A DNA stretch of 64,000 nt from Prevotella sp. E13-27 (GTDB lineage: Bacteria; Bacteroidota; Bacteroidia; Bacteroidales; Bacteroidaceae): assembly GCF_023217965.1 (NCBI RefSeq), contig NZ_JALPSC010000001.1, forward strand, positions 992,001 to 1,056,000, in the 5' to 3' direction. A model generated the notes under the pieces. That model did not search any database. It saw nothing but the letters and a program-made list of their open reading frames with translations, and was not told the DNA's origin. The position numbers and the translations under genes were made by a program. Shown one piece after another: positions 31,313 through 42,622 of the stretch (within the stretch, counting starts at the first letter, position 1; the number at the start of each line of letters is the position of its first letter).

Positions 31313-31560
31313 TTGTTTAACAGTGCACAAAAGGTTCGTTTCCCAAACTTTATTTGTTAAAATTGCTCGTTTTTCAAACTATTTAACTGTTACAAGAAAA
31401 TCAGGTAATTAGCCGCCGATAAGCGCGAAAAGTGTTAATTTTTTTTAATATTATAGTTAAAGCAATAATATTGTACGTAAGAAACGAACAATAATTATTA
31501 CCTTTATACCCTTAAATAGTTAACAATCGTATTGACTATCAACTATCAATAATAATCATT
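31313..31560. other. Intergenic region between divergent units
   Basis: AT-rich with no gene. It contains the minus-strand promoter of the peptidase unit at its left edge. Near 31495-31512, TTATTACCTTTATACC is a possible -7 box for the 3668-aa gene. Confidence 0.45.
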
Positions 31561-34500
31561 ATGATTACTGAATTTCAATCTATTAGAAGACAACATTGGC
31601 AGAAAGTGCTGCTGATAGCTCTTTTGACATTGCTCATGCCACAAAGCATTTGGGCAGACGATGACCTGGAAACCACGTTTATAGGTGACCGAACCTACTA
31701 CGTGCTTCGCAGTAGAAGTGACTGGAACAAGTTCAATGATCTGGTGCGTAAAGCAGCAGGAAAGTCGGATGTTAACGCCATCATGGATGCTAACATCACC
31801 ATCACTGAGCCTGTTGGTTTGGATGTGTCTCCTTTCCGAGGTGTGTTCGACGGCAACGGCCACACGCTGAGAGTCAAAATTGACTGGGGAAACAACTACT
31901 ATGCTGCTCCTTTCCCATCGGTGAAAGAAGTGACCATCAGGAACCTGAATGTGATAGGCTCTGTCAACGGCCACAGACATACTGCCGGACTTATTGGCCA
32001 TACTGCTGACTCCTCACCCATCACCATTGAGCGAGTATCGGTGAACGCCAATATCACTACTATAGAAAAATTTGTGGGCGGATTCATTGGCAATGCCGGC
32101 AAGTCTGATGTTTTTGTTACCGACTGTAAGTTTGGCGGCACACTTACTGCCAACGGTGCCAACGACTCTTTTGGCGGTGCCATTGTGGGCTGGGGTGAGA
32201 GCGGCGGACGCTGGACTATGCACCGTGTCTATGAGAGCGGCACATACAACAGTATAAACCATGCCGGCTTCAGCTATTATAACAGTGGCGGTACCGTGGT
32301 ATGGGGCAAGAACGACAACAGTACCCTGTGTATATCATATTACAACTGGGGCGAAATGGCTTCCGACTGTAAGGATATAAGTGAATCGGAAGCGGAGACA
32401 AAGATGAACGGTGAGAAGGCCGGCTCATGGACGTATGTCTATGGCAAAGCTCTGCCCGTGATGAAAACATGGCCATCGGCCGACGACGTGACCTTTGAGA
32501 CCTACGACATGATTCCGGGCACGGAGAAGGGCGAGGAGAACATGCTGAAGATCCCGTTCTCGTGTGATAAGCCCATACTCTGGATTGAGGGCAAATATAC
32601 CAATGAGAAAGGTGAGACGAAGACCATCAGTCGCATGACTTTCACAAAGAACACCTATTCTAACTTCATCATGGTGCCTGCCACCGAGCAGCACAAGGAC
32701 CTCACGCTGACAGCCAAGCTGCAGGTGGGTATCGTCACTAAGACCATTAAAAATGATGACGATGCCGTGATGCACAATCCGCTGAACCTGAGCGCCGAGT
32801 TACTGCGATTCAAGAAGGACAGTCTGGTTAATGCCGGCACCGTGCTGCTGAAATGGAAGACCAAGGAGCCGAAGTACAAGGACGTTGTTGATGGCGACCA
32901 GTTCATCATTTTGCGCTCTCTGACAGGCAAGATGGAGGACATGGAGAGCATTGGCAATGCGCCGCTCGACGATGCCACCACAGACTATACCTACAGAGAC
33001 GAGACGCTCATAAGCAGTCTGGAAGCTAAGCACATGGATCTGAGCACAGCTATTCCGCAGGTTAGATATATCGTGGTGCGCTCCGCAGCCCAGCAGTTGT
33101 GGGGACTTACCGATAATGTTGCCTCTGCCAATATAGGCATGTCGCTGAACATGCTCCATCTGCTGCGCATAAGCGACTATGCTGCTAAGTGGGAGAGCGA
33201 GGCCGACCGCACCATCAACGTTACATGGCAGTATGCCGACGAGAGTGGAGCCGTGTGGGACAACCGCGCGGAGATGAAGATGCTCATCACGTCGTATAAC
33301 CGCGACAAGGCTCCAGTAGATACCACCACCTACGTGCTCACAGCCGAAGAGATGTCGGCATGCAAGAAGGTGGTGACGCTGAAGCGCTCGTGCGTAAACT
33401 ACAAGATTGAGTTCTTAGTAGATAGCGTTAAGTCACCGCTGCCGTTGAAGATTGACCTTATCAAGATACGTACTGCTGCTGACTGGAATGCTTTGGTGGA
33501 CAATGACAAAATGAAGTTTGTATCGCTGGAGGCAGACATCACAGTTTCGGAACAGTTAAAATATTTCACAGGTGTCTTCGAAGGCAATGGCCACAAGGTA
33601 ACCTACAATGTAAATAATGGCGACTATAGCTACCTCGCTCCGTTCAAGCAAGCCGCCAACGCTGTCATCCGCAACCTTAACGTGGCAGGCACAATAGAAA
33701 GCAGCAGGGAATATACTGCAGGACTGGTGGCTGAGACAAAGGGCGACCTGCTGATAGAGAACTGCGTCGTGTCATCAGAACTTATATCCACCAAGAGCGG
33801 CAATGCCCGTTGGGCCGGTTTCGTATCAGTAGTAAATGCCAACAACAACGTGACCATACGCAACAGTAGGTTCGAAGGTTCCTTCAAGGGCAGCGAGAGC
33901 AACAGCAACGGAGGCTTCCTGGCTTCTGTCAATGGCATCGCAACCATTGAGAACAGCCTGTTCGCCCCAAGTGACATCTCTACAAAGACTGACGCCTGCG
34001 ACACGTGGGGAAGACCCATGTCTGACGGCAAACTGAACATCATCAACAGCTATGCCGCCAAGGAGTACAACAAGTATAGTAACTATTTCGTCATTGGCGA
34101 CGCTGCCGACTGGGATGCTTTCCTCAAGGAGGCGAAATACAAGAGAGATATCAATGCAGTCTTGGCAGCCGACATCACCGTCACTACTCCTATGACGGAA
34201 ACCAATTTCTATGGCATCTTCGATGGTAATGGCCACACGATACATGCAAACATTAGCAGAAACGGCGATGCTGCCCTATTCCTCAATGGCTATGACTGCA
34301 CCGTCAGGAACCTGCATGTGACAGGCACCATACTAGGCACCAAATATGTAGGAGGTATAATAGCAAGTATTTCAGGTTATTCTGTTACCATCACCAACAG
34401 CCGTGTTTCTGCAGAAACCAAGGGAGGCGATTACAATGGTGGTTTTATCGGCCAGGGCGGCCAATATCAACTTAACAATCTTGACAACTGTCTCTTCGAC

Positions 34501-37500
34501 GGAAAGATTACAGGAACAGGCAACACAAAGGGAGCTGCATTCGTCAGCTTTGTCGGCTGGAACCAGACACGCATGAACAACTGTCTGGAGAATGGCCAGG
34601 CATACATCGGTCTGAGATACTATGGCCTCTGCAGCGACAGTAACATGGGCTTCACACCTCCCAACAGCACCAACAACTGGGGCTTCAACATGAGTGATGA
34701 TGCAAACAACATGACAGTTGACAAACTCGTCACGCAGCTGGGTTCTACCAACTGGAAGGTTGTCAACGGCGAAGCCATCCAAGTGATGAACAGCGTTGCC
34801 TTAGCCAGCAGTGTGGCAGGCAAGAGCAATGAGCAGAGAGTAGAACTCCTGGGCAGCAACTGGATGATAGACAAATACGGCTTAGCCGTTCCCAAGCAGG
34901 AAGACAACACTCAGAAGGAGATTAGTGCACCGTCAACAACCATACCTGCCTTCTACTATGAGAACTTAGGCCACATAGACCAGAACTCACTTATTGTACA
35001 GACGCTGCAGACATCAACACTGCTCACATGGGCCAACGTTGATGACGAGCCTGTTGACTACTATGAGGTATGGCGTCGCGACATGGGAACAGCTTCCAAC
35101 CCCTCAACGGGAGAGTGGACACTCATTGCCACCCTGCCTACCGAGATGCAGTATGAAGACAAGGGCACATCGCCTGTACACAAGTATGAATACAAGGTGC
35201 GCGGCGTGACCAGCTGTGAGGGCCTCAACTACGACGAGACCAAAGCAGTGGAGGGCACCTGCGTGCAGACAGCTACCGTGGAGGGCTACCTGCGCTTCGC
35301 CGACGGCACTGGCATACCAGGCAAGAAAGTCATCACCACACTGGCCGACAACACCGAGGTATCCAGCATGACCGACGAGAGCGGCTTCTTCCGCCTGAGC
35401 GAGCTGCCATATATCGATGAGAAGGAGACCAACTACAAACTGACCACTACGCTGATTGGAGTAGATCCAAAGACCATCACCTTCGGCACTGAGCCCGGTG
35501 ACAACGTGCTGAAGGACGTTGTGTTCGAGATTACACAGAGCGTCAAGGTAAGCGGCTATGTGCAGTACAACGGCACGAGCATCCCAGTACAGGGCGTATC
35601 GTTCAAGGTCGATGGCTATGAGGTTCACAATGCCGCAGGCAAGGTGACCACCGATGCCGAGGGTAAATTTGCCTTCCGTGTGCTTAGTGGTGCTCACGAC
35701 AGCATTCAGGCCGTGATGAACGGCCACACGTTCTATCGCGACGGTATCTATCACGAGAGCGACAACGACCCCGACACCAAGACGAAATATGACTTCACAG
35801 CCGACAATGCAGGCATAATGTTCTACGACGACACCCGCGTGAAGCTCATCGGACGTGTTGTCGGTGGTAAGGATCAGGGCGCGATACCTCTGGGCAACTC
35901 ACTGTCACGCAACAACCTGGGCGACGACTTGGAGATGGTGCTCGCACTGGAGGGTGACAAGTCTTCACGACTGGTATGGGACATCAAGGACCGCAACAAG
36001 AAGGAGCGCAAAGAGGTATTCGTACACAAAGCTCACGACAAGAAATATGAATATAAGACAACAGTTGTCACCACGCTGAACCGTATGGTTATCACTCCCG
36101 ATATGCATACAGGTGAATACGAGGTGATGCTCCCGCCTGTGAAGTGGAAGATTCAGCAGATCACTGCCAAGGGTTATGCCACACTGTTCCAGGACGGACA
36201 GATGAACGACGTTATCGACCTCTCTGACTCGCTGACACTCCATAAGGATACCATCAACGGTGAGTGGAAGACCGCCATGGGCGTTGTCATCAACCAGGTG
36301 GAAGAGGAGTATAACGCTAAGTACAGCCGCATCTATCACTCGCCAGTCATCATTGACTACAAGCAGCAAGGCTTCGACCCATTCAGCTACTTCGGCGACC
36401 GCTACTATGCATTCAAGAACCTCTCAGGTACGAAGGAGAAGCTGGCACTGGCCTACGGAGTGAAAAAAGCCAACTGGCCTAAGGGCAAGCGCGACTCGCT
36501 GGAGACGGTCTATACCTTCGGCTATCCGGTGTTCAGCATAGACAAGAAGTATGGCATCAAGATTTCGGCTACCGAGCGCTACTACTACAACAACTATGCT
36601 AAGAGCGACACCGTGGATATTATCAAGCTGAGCGGAGGCGAGGTGACCATACACAACGGCATGGTAAGCTCTACACACAGCGAAGTGGTGAAGCTCGACA
36701 GCGTGGGCGAGGCCAACTATGTGCTGGAAGCTGCACAGACGCCATACCTGCTCACTGGCAAGAATGCTCTGCGCACGGTGAGCATGACACTGGAGATGGA
36801 CGGCACGCACTACGAAGCAACGCCTCTACGCGCGTACATATTAAATATTCAGCAGCAGCAAGGTGCCAAGGACATCATCAGCTACTCTACACCACAGCTC
36901 ATCGACGTGCTGCGCGACCCGCCCGGTGGCGCTTCTAAGGCTACGCTGAGCAAGGGCTCTACACTGAAGTACTCATACACCATGGACATGAAGTGGAGCG
37001 CTGGTGTAAGCATCAACGTTGGCATAGGCTCTGGCGTGAACAGCTTCACAGGTGTTGTTGTTGCCCCAATGGGTGCCGGTGCCGTGGGTGGTGTGAACAA
37101 TGGTGGTTCGAGCACCTTCGGAACATCAATAGACCTGGTATGGTCGGGCAGCGGACAGCGTGCGTTCAACTATACCATGACAGCCAAGGAAGACATCTCT
37201 ACCAGCACCGACAAGAAGCTGGTGGGTGCCGCTGGCGACCTCTATATCGGTGTTGACCAGAACATTGTGGTGAAGCCTGCCACAGCAATACGTGCCATCC
37301 CTGACAGCGTGTTCCGTCAGATGGGCGGACTCTTGAAGTCAGGTCGCACGATAGAGATAGCCCAGGGACGTGACGAGAACGACAGTCTGCTGCACCTCGT
37401 ACGTGACGAGGTGGTGACCTACGGACCTGTTGTCAACTCAACGTTCGTACATTCACAGGACTACATCGTCAAGCAGCTCCTGCCTTCACTGACAGAGCAC

Positions 37501-40500
37501 ATACTCTCACTGATGTTCACAGGCACTGAGGCCGAGGCAAAGGCACAGGCAGAGGCTACTGGCAAGCCCGTCTATCTGTCACTGGTCGGTAAGGACGATC
37601 CCGACTTCGGCTCGAAGTACAAGATGATTCTGCCAAAGGATGCACCTGCCAACACTGAGAATGAGGTGGCACGCTACCAGCAGAACATGCTGAAATGGGT
37701 AGAGATGATTGCCCAGAACGAGAAAGAGAAACTGGAAGCCAGAGACCTGGTTAAGAACTTCGATATCGACGGTGGCGGCTCTCTGAGCTATAGCGAGACA
37801 TTCTCGAGCGACTACTCAGTGGCTAACTCCTTCGTGAGCCCCATCACCGCAGGCACTGCCGGCTATTTCGACAACAAGACAGGCGATGACCTCATGGGTG
37901 TGGTAGCAATAGTAGGACCTGTAGTAGCAAAGATTCTTGCCAACATTCTTACTGGTAAGGCAGGCAAGACAACAAGCGAAACACAGCTCGACGGCGATGA
38001 GGACGGCTTGAAGATCAGTGTAGAGGCCGTGGGCTTCACATTCAAGTTCAGCCTCTCACCATCCATGAGCTTCAGCGTCACTCCAAAGAACACCGAGTCA
38101 AAGTCTTACTCACGCACAGAGAGCTTCTCTATCAGCATGGATAAGAGGAGCCATCTAAACTTCGATGTATATCGCGTAAAGACCAAGACCGACAATCTGA
38201 AGAGCACCGACCCACTCGACGTGTTCTATAACAACAACTTCTACGACATGGTGGACTACAACTATGACCACATGAAGAAGGAGGTCGATGTAAACAAGTT
38301 CACCTATTCACGCAGCTTCGTCTATCGCACACGTGCCGGCGCTACCTGCCGTCCATGGGAGGACGAGCGCAAGACTCTGTTCCACGAGACGGGCACAATG
38401 CTTGACGAGCGCACGAAGAAGATTGAGAACCCTATCATCAAGATGGACAAGCAGAGCATCAGCGGCGTGCCGTTCGGCGAGCCCGCCCGCTTCAAGCTCT
38501 ACCTTACCAACGAGAGCGAACAGCCTGAGGCTGCCTATTTCTACTTTGACATCTATCAGGTTGAGAGGACTAATCCTGACGGTGCTAAGATGATGGTTGA
38601 CGGAATACCTCTTTCCGGTAACGGACGCACTATTGAGATACGCCCGGGACAGGTGACAGAGAAGACCCTCGAGGTATATGCCGGCGAGAAGTTCGACTAT
38701 AAGGGCCTTGAGATAGGCGTCATCTCACAGGGCGACTTAGATTGTAATCAGACGGTGGCATTCGATGTGCACTACCTGCAGACCGCAGGCGACATTGCCA
38801 TCTCTTCGCCTGGCGACAAGTGGATAATGAACTGCGACGCACCTTACGAGGAAGGCAAAGGCTGGTATCTGCCAGTCATCATCAGCGGCTTCAACAAGAA
38901 CCAGCATAACTTCGACCACATAGAGTTCCAGTACAAGGAGGCTACACGAGGCGACGACTACTGGACAAACCTCTGCGGATACTATGCCGACTCTACCATC
39001 TATCGTGCTGCAACAGGTACGAAGGAGATGATACCTGAGAACGGAAACATCGTTGCACGATTCTTCGGCGACGGTCAGGTGATGGAGAAAGGCTACGACC
39101 TGCGTGCAGTACTGTTCTGCAGGAATGGCAATTCGTTCCTCACCAACTCATCGAAGGTGCTGACAGGCGTCAAGGATACACGCCGTCCGGAGCTCTTCGG
39201 TACGCCAGAGCCAAAGGACGGACTGTTGGCTGCCGGCGACAACATCGTCTTCAATTTCTCTGAGGACATAGAATATAACTACCTGCAGGAAACCACTAAC
39301 TTCGAGGTGATGGGCGAGACCAATGAGACCTCTGTACAGGAGTCTCCATCACTGATGTTCGGTGGCATAGGCTTTGCCTTGTCACAGGCACGCCGCAACT
39401 TTGCAGAAAAGAGCTTCACCATTGAGATGATGATCAAGCCCAACGACATTGCTGAGGAAATGCCAATCTTCTCACACGGCAGCGACGGCAAGAAGCTGGA
39501 GCTGTGGCTGACGAAGGACAAGAAGCTCAAGGCCATTGTTGACGGACGTGAGCTGCTGGGCAACAACACCATCAACACCACTGGATTCCAGCGCGTGGCC
39601 ATGGTATTAGACAACAGCAAGAAACAGCTGATGCTCTACAGCGAGGAACAGGACGGCAAGTTCGAGAATGTGACCTACAGCGGTTACGGCGCATTGGTTT
39701 ACGGTGCATCTAACGGCTTTAGGAAGTACTACAAGGGTCGAATGCTGGAAGCCCGCGTGTGGAACCGCGCACTTGACCTTGCAACACTGAACCGCTATGG
39801 TAACAAGCTGCTCACAGGCTATGAGCTCGGACTCACCGACTACTACCCGATGAACGACGGTAAGGGCATCTTTGCCCAGGATCTGGCACAGGGTGGTCAT
39901 CTGACACTGATCGGCACCACATGGACACTGCCTCAGAGCATGTCGCTGAAATTTGACAAGAACGAGCAGCGCGCAGGCAAGTACAAGGGTCTGCAGCTCA
40001 TTCCAAAGTTCTTCGAGCGCGACGAGGAGCAGAACTACACACTGATGTTCTGGTTCAAAACCGGTGAGCAAAACGGTACGCTGATAGCTAACGGCTCAGG
40101 CCGCAAGACTGACGAGGGTGCCAAGAACAAGTTCTTCATTGGTTTTGAGGATCACATACTGTGGTATCGCAGCAACAAATATGAATATAACTTAGGCGAC
40201 GAGCTCTGCAATGATGTATGGCACCACTATGCAATGACAGTGAACCGTCCACGCAACGTGGCCAGCATCTATATCGACAACGAGCTGAAGGCACAGTTCA
40301 CTCCCGATTCGCTCGGCGGTATGCTCGGTACTCGCTTCTACTTAGGAAACACTGTTTACCAGAAGGAAGGCGATGCCACAGTGCTTGAGGAACATGCCCT
40401 GACGGGTTACATAGATGGTATAGCCCTGTTTGAGCAGGCACTGCCTATCACGCTCATCAAGCGTTATACAAACAAGGCACCCGGTGGCACTGAGAAGGGT

Positions 40501-42567
40501 CTGCTGACCTATGTGGACTTCGACCATCAGGAACGCCAGAAGGGCGGTGAGCTCGTCATGGAGCCCTACCCGCTGAACAAGGTGGTGAAATATGACGACG
40601 ACGGCAAGCCATCAGAGCAGCACGACAGCGTGTTCGTTGACCCCGTCAATGACATCCAAAACCGCATTGACCGTAATGTTGGTGCACCTATGCAGGCACA
40701 CGAGTCACTGCGCAACCTGAACTTCAGCTTCGTAGGACGCAACAACCAGCTGCTGGTTAACATCGACGAACAGAGCTCGCGCATCAACAAGCGCAAGATC
40801 TACGTCACCGTATCAGATATTCCTGACAAGAACGGTAACTTCATGTCATCGCCAGCAACGGAGTGCTTCTTCGTGAACCGCAACCCATTGACATGGGACA
40901 CCAAGCGCTACACAGAGGTAATGCAGGTAGGCCAGCAGAACTATATCAGCCTTGACATCATAAACAACAGCGGTAAGGCACATACCTACACCATTGAGAA
41001 TCTGCCACGCTGGATGACGGTTGACAAGGTAAGCAACATTGTTGACGCCCTGGATAGAGACCATGTGCTCATCACCATCAGCAAGGACGTTAACGTGGGC
41101 ACCTATGACGACATCATCTATCTGACTGATGAAGACGGAATGTCGGAGCCTCTGGCTTTGGATATCACCATTGAAGGCGAAGAACCGGAATGGACTGTTG
41201 ACCCACAGATAAAGCGCTATTCGATGAACGTCATCGGAAAGGTGTTCGTAGGCAATACCATGGTCACCGACTCACGCGACTTGGTGGCTGCCTTCGACCA
41301 GAATGGACGCTGCATGGGTGTGAACAATATCGAGTATAATTCAGAGACAGGAGAGAGCATGCTCTACATGACTATCTATGACAGCACAACAGTTGCCAAC
41401 CGCCTGTTCTTCAGCCTGTGGCACTACACAACAGGCAAGATAATGCAGCTGAGCACTTCAAAGCTGGTTAACTTTGCTGAACAGACCATCGCAGGCTCTG
41501 TGTCAGATCCTATCATGATGTTCACCGATGACAAGTATATGCAGAGAATAAGCCTCAACGAGGGCTGGAACTGGATATCTTTCAATGTGTACAACGCTGC
41601 CTTTGAGAGTGTGCCTTCAATTCTCAACATGTTCCCATGGCAGGAGGGCGACATCATGACCGAGGACTCTGAAGACCTGACACTTATCTACAGAGACGGA
41701 ACATGGAACTGCAACAGCGACAAGAGCATTAACCAGATAAAACTGTCGCATGAATACTGCTATCGCGTGAAGGTTAAGCACGATAATAAAATAGACTTCT
41801 GGGGCACAAGCTTCAAGACTGATAAGGACCGCACCATAGTAGTAAAGCCAAACTGGAACAGCATTGGTTACACACCGATGGTGAACCTGCCCGTGGCAAC
41901 GGCATTGGCAGAGTATTACGACCATGCTTCTGACGGCGATGTCATCAAGAACCAGCATGAATTTGCAATGTTCGTGAACGACGGTGCCGGTGGTGGCAAA
42001 TGGCATGGCACTCTGAAATACATGAAGCCCGGTGAGGGCTATATGCTCCGCCGCCTGAAGAAGGACACCATCTTCTTCCGCTATCCGTACTACGAGCCGG
42101 GAACGATCTTCATTGACGGTAGCTCTTCATCTGAATTAAAGAGTAAGAAGACATCTCGCAATGCTACAACAATGAACCTGGTGGCAAGAGTTGAGGGCAT
42201 TGACATGCTGGAAGGCGACAAGCTCGTGGCATATGCTGCCGGTGAAAAGGTTGGAGAGACCTGCATCGCACAGTCTATCGATGGTGAAGAGGACATCTTC
42301 TACCTTAACATCGGAGGCGACGTGACGGTTCCGCTATCGTTCGCCATCGAGCGCGGTGATGACATCATTGCCACTACAGGCGATGTGATGACCTATGAGG
42401 CTAATGCCATCAGCGGTAGTCCCACCAACCCGACGAAGATCAATTTCACACAGCGTGACATGATCCATACTGACGGCTGGTACACCGTGGCAGGCGTGAA
42501 GCTCAACGGCAAGCCATCACAGAATGGTGTGTATATCTTTAACGGAAAGAAACAGGTAATTAAGTAA
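31561..42567 (+). CDS. Giant secreted surface protein, 3668 aa
   Basis: A signal peptide ends at about residue 31 (PQSIWA). Three GLUG/beta-helix sets (about 40-290, 640-830, 840-1060) repeat the pattern FDGNGHT...IRNLNV-GSI...AGLIG. A fibronectin-like stretch (about 1140-1235) is followed by two carboxypeptidase-regulatory/CNA-B-like domains (TATVEGYLRFADGTGIPG; VKVSGYVQYNGTSIPVQGV). The middle third is beta-rich with a hydrophobic glycine-rich part and a DIDGGGSLSYSE loop. Two LamG-like jelly-roll domains lie at about 2593-2780 and 2795-2990. The end is GVKLNGKPSQNGVYIFNGKK, a Prevotella/T9SS-like tail. It is first in an operon with two lipoproteins. Likely an adhesin or part of a surface machine. 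Confidence 0.9.
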   Translation: MITEFQSIRRQHWQKVLLIALLTLLMPQSIWADDDLETTFIGDRTYYVLRSRSDWNKFNDLVRKAAGKSDVNAIMDANITITEPVGLDVSPFRGVFDGNGHTLRVKIDWGNNYYAAPFPSVKEVTIRNLNVIGSVNGHRHTAGLIGHTADSSPITIERVSVNANITTIEKFVGGFIGNAGKSDVFVTDCKFGGTLTANGANDSFGGAIVGWGESGGRWTMHRVYESGTYNSINHAGFSYYNSGGTVVWGKNDNSTLCISYYNWGEMASDCKDISESEAETKMNGEKAGSWTYVYGKALPVMKTWPSADDVTFETYDMIPGTEKGEENMLKIPFSCDKPILWIEGKYTNEKGETKTISRMTFTKNTYSNFIMVPATEQHKDLTLTAKLQVGIVTKTIKNDDDAVMHNPLNLSAELLRFKKDSLVNAGTVLLKWKTKEPKYKDVVDGDQFIILRSLTGKMEDMESIGNAPLDDATTDYTYRDETLISSLEAKHMDLSTAIPQVRYIVVRSAAQQLWGLTDNVASANIGMSLNMLHLLRISDYAAKWESEADRTINVTWQYADESGAVWDNRAEMKMLITSYNRDKAPVDTTTYVLTAEEMSACKKVVTLKRSCVNYKIEFLVDSVKSPLPLKIDLIKIRTAADWNALVDNDKMKFVSLEADITVSEQLKYFTGVFEGNGHKVTYNVNNGDYSYLAPFKQAANAVIRNLNVAGTIESSREYTAGLVAETKGDLLIENCVVSSELISTKSGNARWAGFVSVVNANNNVTIRNSRFEGSFKGSESNSNGGFLASVNGIATIENSLFAPSDISTKTDACDTWGRPMSDGKLNIINSYAAKEYNKYSNYFVIGDAADWDAFLKEAKYKRDINAVLAADITVTTPMTETNFYGIFDGNGHTIHANISRNGDAALFLNGYDCTVRNLHVTGTILGTKYVGGIIASISGYSVTITNSRVSAETKGGDYNGGFIGQGGQYQLNNLDNCLFDGKITGTGNTKGAAFVSFVGWNQTRMNNCLENGQAYIGLRYYGLCSDSNMGFTPPNSTNNWGFNMSDDANNMTVDKLVTQLGSTNWKVVNGEAIQVMNSVALASSVAGKSNEQRVELLGSNWMIDKYGLAVPKQEDNTQKEISAPSTTIPAFYYENLGHIDQNSLIVQTLQTSTLLTWANVDDEPVDYYEVWRRDMGTASNPSTGEWTLIATLPTEMQYEDKGTSPVHKYEYKVRGVTSCEGLNYDETKAVEGTCVQTATVEGYLRFADGTGIPGKKVITTLADNTEVSSMTDESGFFRLSELPYIDEKETNYKLTTTLIGVDPKTITFGTEPGDNVLKDVVFEITQSVKVSGYVQYNGTSIPVQGVSFKVDGYEVHNAAGKVTTDAEGKFAFRVLSGAHDSIQAVMNGHTFYRDGIYHESDNDPDTKTKYDFTADNAGIMFYDDTRVKLIGRVVGGKDQGAIPLGNSLSRNNLGDDLEMVLALEGDKSSRLVWDIKDRNKKERKEVFVHKAHDKKYEYKTTVVTTLNRMVITPDMHTGEYEVMLPPVKWKIQQITAKGYATLFQDGQMNDVIDLSDSLTLHKDTINGEWKTAMGVVINQVEEEYNAKYSRIYHSPVIIDYKQQGFDPFSYFGDRYYAFKNLSGTKEKLALAYGVKKANWPKGKRDSLETVYTFGYPVFSIDKKYGIKISATERYYYNNYAKSDTVDIIKLSGGEVTIHNGMVSSTHSEVVKLDSVGEANYVLEAAQTPYLLTGKNALRTVSMTLEMDGTHYEATPLRAYILNIQQQQGAKDIISYSTPQLIDVLRDPPGGASKATLSKGSTLKYSYTMDMKWSAGVSINVGIGSGVNSFTGVVVAPMGAGAVGGVNNGGSSTFGTSIDLVWSGSGQRAFNYTMTAKEDISTSTDKKLVGAAGDLYIGVDQNIVVKPATAIRAIPDSVFRQMGGLLKSGRTIEIAQGRDENDSLLHLVRDEVVTYGPVVNSTFVHSQDYIVKQLLPSLTEHILSLMFTGTEAEAKAQAEATGKPVYLSLVGKDDPDFGSKYKMILPKDAPANTENEVARYQQNMLKWVEMIAQNEKEKLEARDLVKNFDIDGGGSLSYSETFSSDYSVANSFVSPITAGTAGYFDNKTGDDLMGVVAIVGPVVAKILANILTGKAGKTTSETQLDGDEDGLKISVEAVGFTFKFSLSPSMSFSVTPKNTESKSYSRTESFSISMDKRSHLNFDVYRVKTKTDNLKSTDPLDVFYNNNFYDMVDYNYDHMKKEVDVNKFTYSRSFVYRTRAGATCRPWEDERKTLFHETGTMLDERTKKIENPIIKMDKQSISGVPFGEPARFKLYLTNESEQPEAAYFYFDIYQVERTNPDGAKMMVDGIPLSGNGRTIEIRPGQVTEKTLEVYAGEKFDYKGLEIGVISQGDLDCNQTVAFDVHYLQTAGDIAISSPGDKWIMNCDAPYEEGKGWYLPVIISGFNKNQHNFDHIEFQYKEATRGDDYWTNLCGYYADSTIYRAATGTKEMIPENGNIVARFFGDGQVMEKGYDLRAVLFCRNGNSFLTNSSKVLTGVKDTRRPELFGTPEPKDGLLAAGDNIVFNFSEDIEYNYLQETTNFEVMGETNETSVQESPSLMFGGIGFALSQARRNFAEKSFTIEMMIKPNDIAEEMPIFSHGSDGKKLELWLTKDKKLKAIVDGRELLGNNTINTTGFQRVAMVLDNSKKQLMLYSEEQDGKFENVTYSGYGALVYGASNGFRKYYKGRMLEARVWNRALDLATLNRYGNKLLTGYELGLTDYYPMNDGKGIFAQDLAQGGHLTLIGTTWTLPQSMSLKFDKNEQRAGKYKGLQLIPKFFERDEEQNYTLMFWFKTGEQNGTLIANGSGRKTDEGAKNKFFIGFEDHILWYRSNKYEYNLGDELCNDVWHHYAMTVNRPRNVASIYIDNELKAQFTPDSLGGMLGTRFYLGNTVYQKEGDATVLEEHALTGYIDGIALFEQALPITLIKRYTNKAPGGTEKGLLTYVDFDHQERQKGGELVMEPYPLNKVVKYDDDGKPSEQHDSVFVDPVNDIQNRIDRNVGAPMQAHESLRNLNFSFVGRNNQLLVNIDEQSSRINKRKIYVTVSDIPDKNGNFMSSPATECFFVNRNPLTWDTKRYTEVMQVGQQNYISLDIINNSGKAHTYTIENLPRWMTVDKVSNIVDALDRDHVLITISKDVNVGTYDDIIYLTDEDGMSEPLALDITIEGEEPEWTVDPQIKRYSMNVIGKVFVGNTMVTDSRDLVAAFDQNGRCMGVNNIEYNSETGESMLYMTIYDSTTVANRLFFSLWHYTTGKIMQLSTSKLVNFAEQTIAGSVSDPIMMFTDDKYMQRISLNEGWNWISFNVYNAAFESVPSILNMFPWQEGDIMTEDSEDLTLIYRDGTWNCNSDKSINQIKLSHEYCYRVKVKHDNKIDFWGTSFKTDKDRTIVVKPNWNSIGYTPMVNLPVATALAEYYDHASDGDVIKNQHEFAMFVNDGAGGGKWHGTLKYMKPGEGYMLRRLKKDTIFFRYPYYEPGTIFIDGSSSSELKSKKTSRNATTMNLVARVEGIDMLEGDKLVAYAAGEKVGETCIAQSIDGEEDIFYLNIGGDVTVPLSFAIERGDDIIATTGDVMTYEANAISGSPTNPTKINFTQRDMIHTDGWYTVAGVKLNGKPSQNGVYIFNGKKQVIK

Positions 42568-42568
42568 A

Positions 42569-42602
42569 TACCCACCCCCTACCCCTCCCGAGGGGAGGGG
42601 GG
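42569..42602 (+). repeat. Pyrimidine-rich palindrome inside operon
   Basis: CCCACCCCCTACCCCTCCCG-AGGGGAGGGG lies between the giant gene and the next lipoprotein. As RNA it would form a strong hairpin without a T-run, so it could protect the upstream message or cut downstream expression rather than terminate fully. Confidence 0.7.
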
Positions 42603-42622
42603 TGAAAATAGATTATACGATT

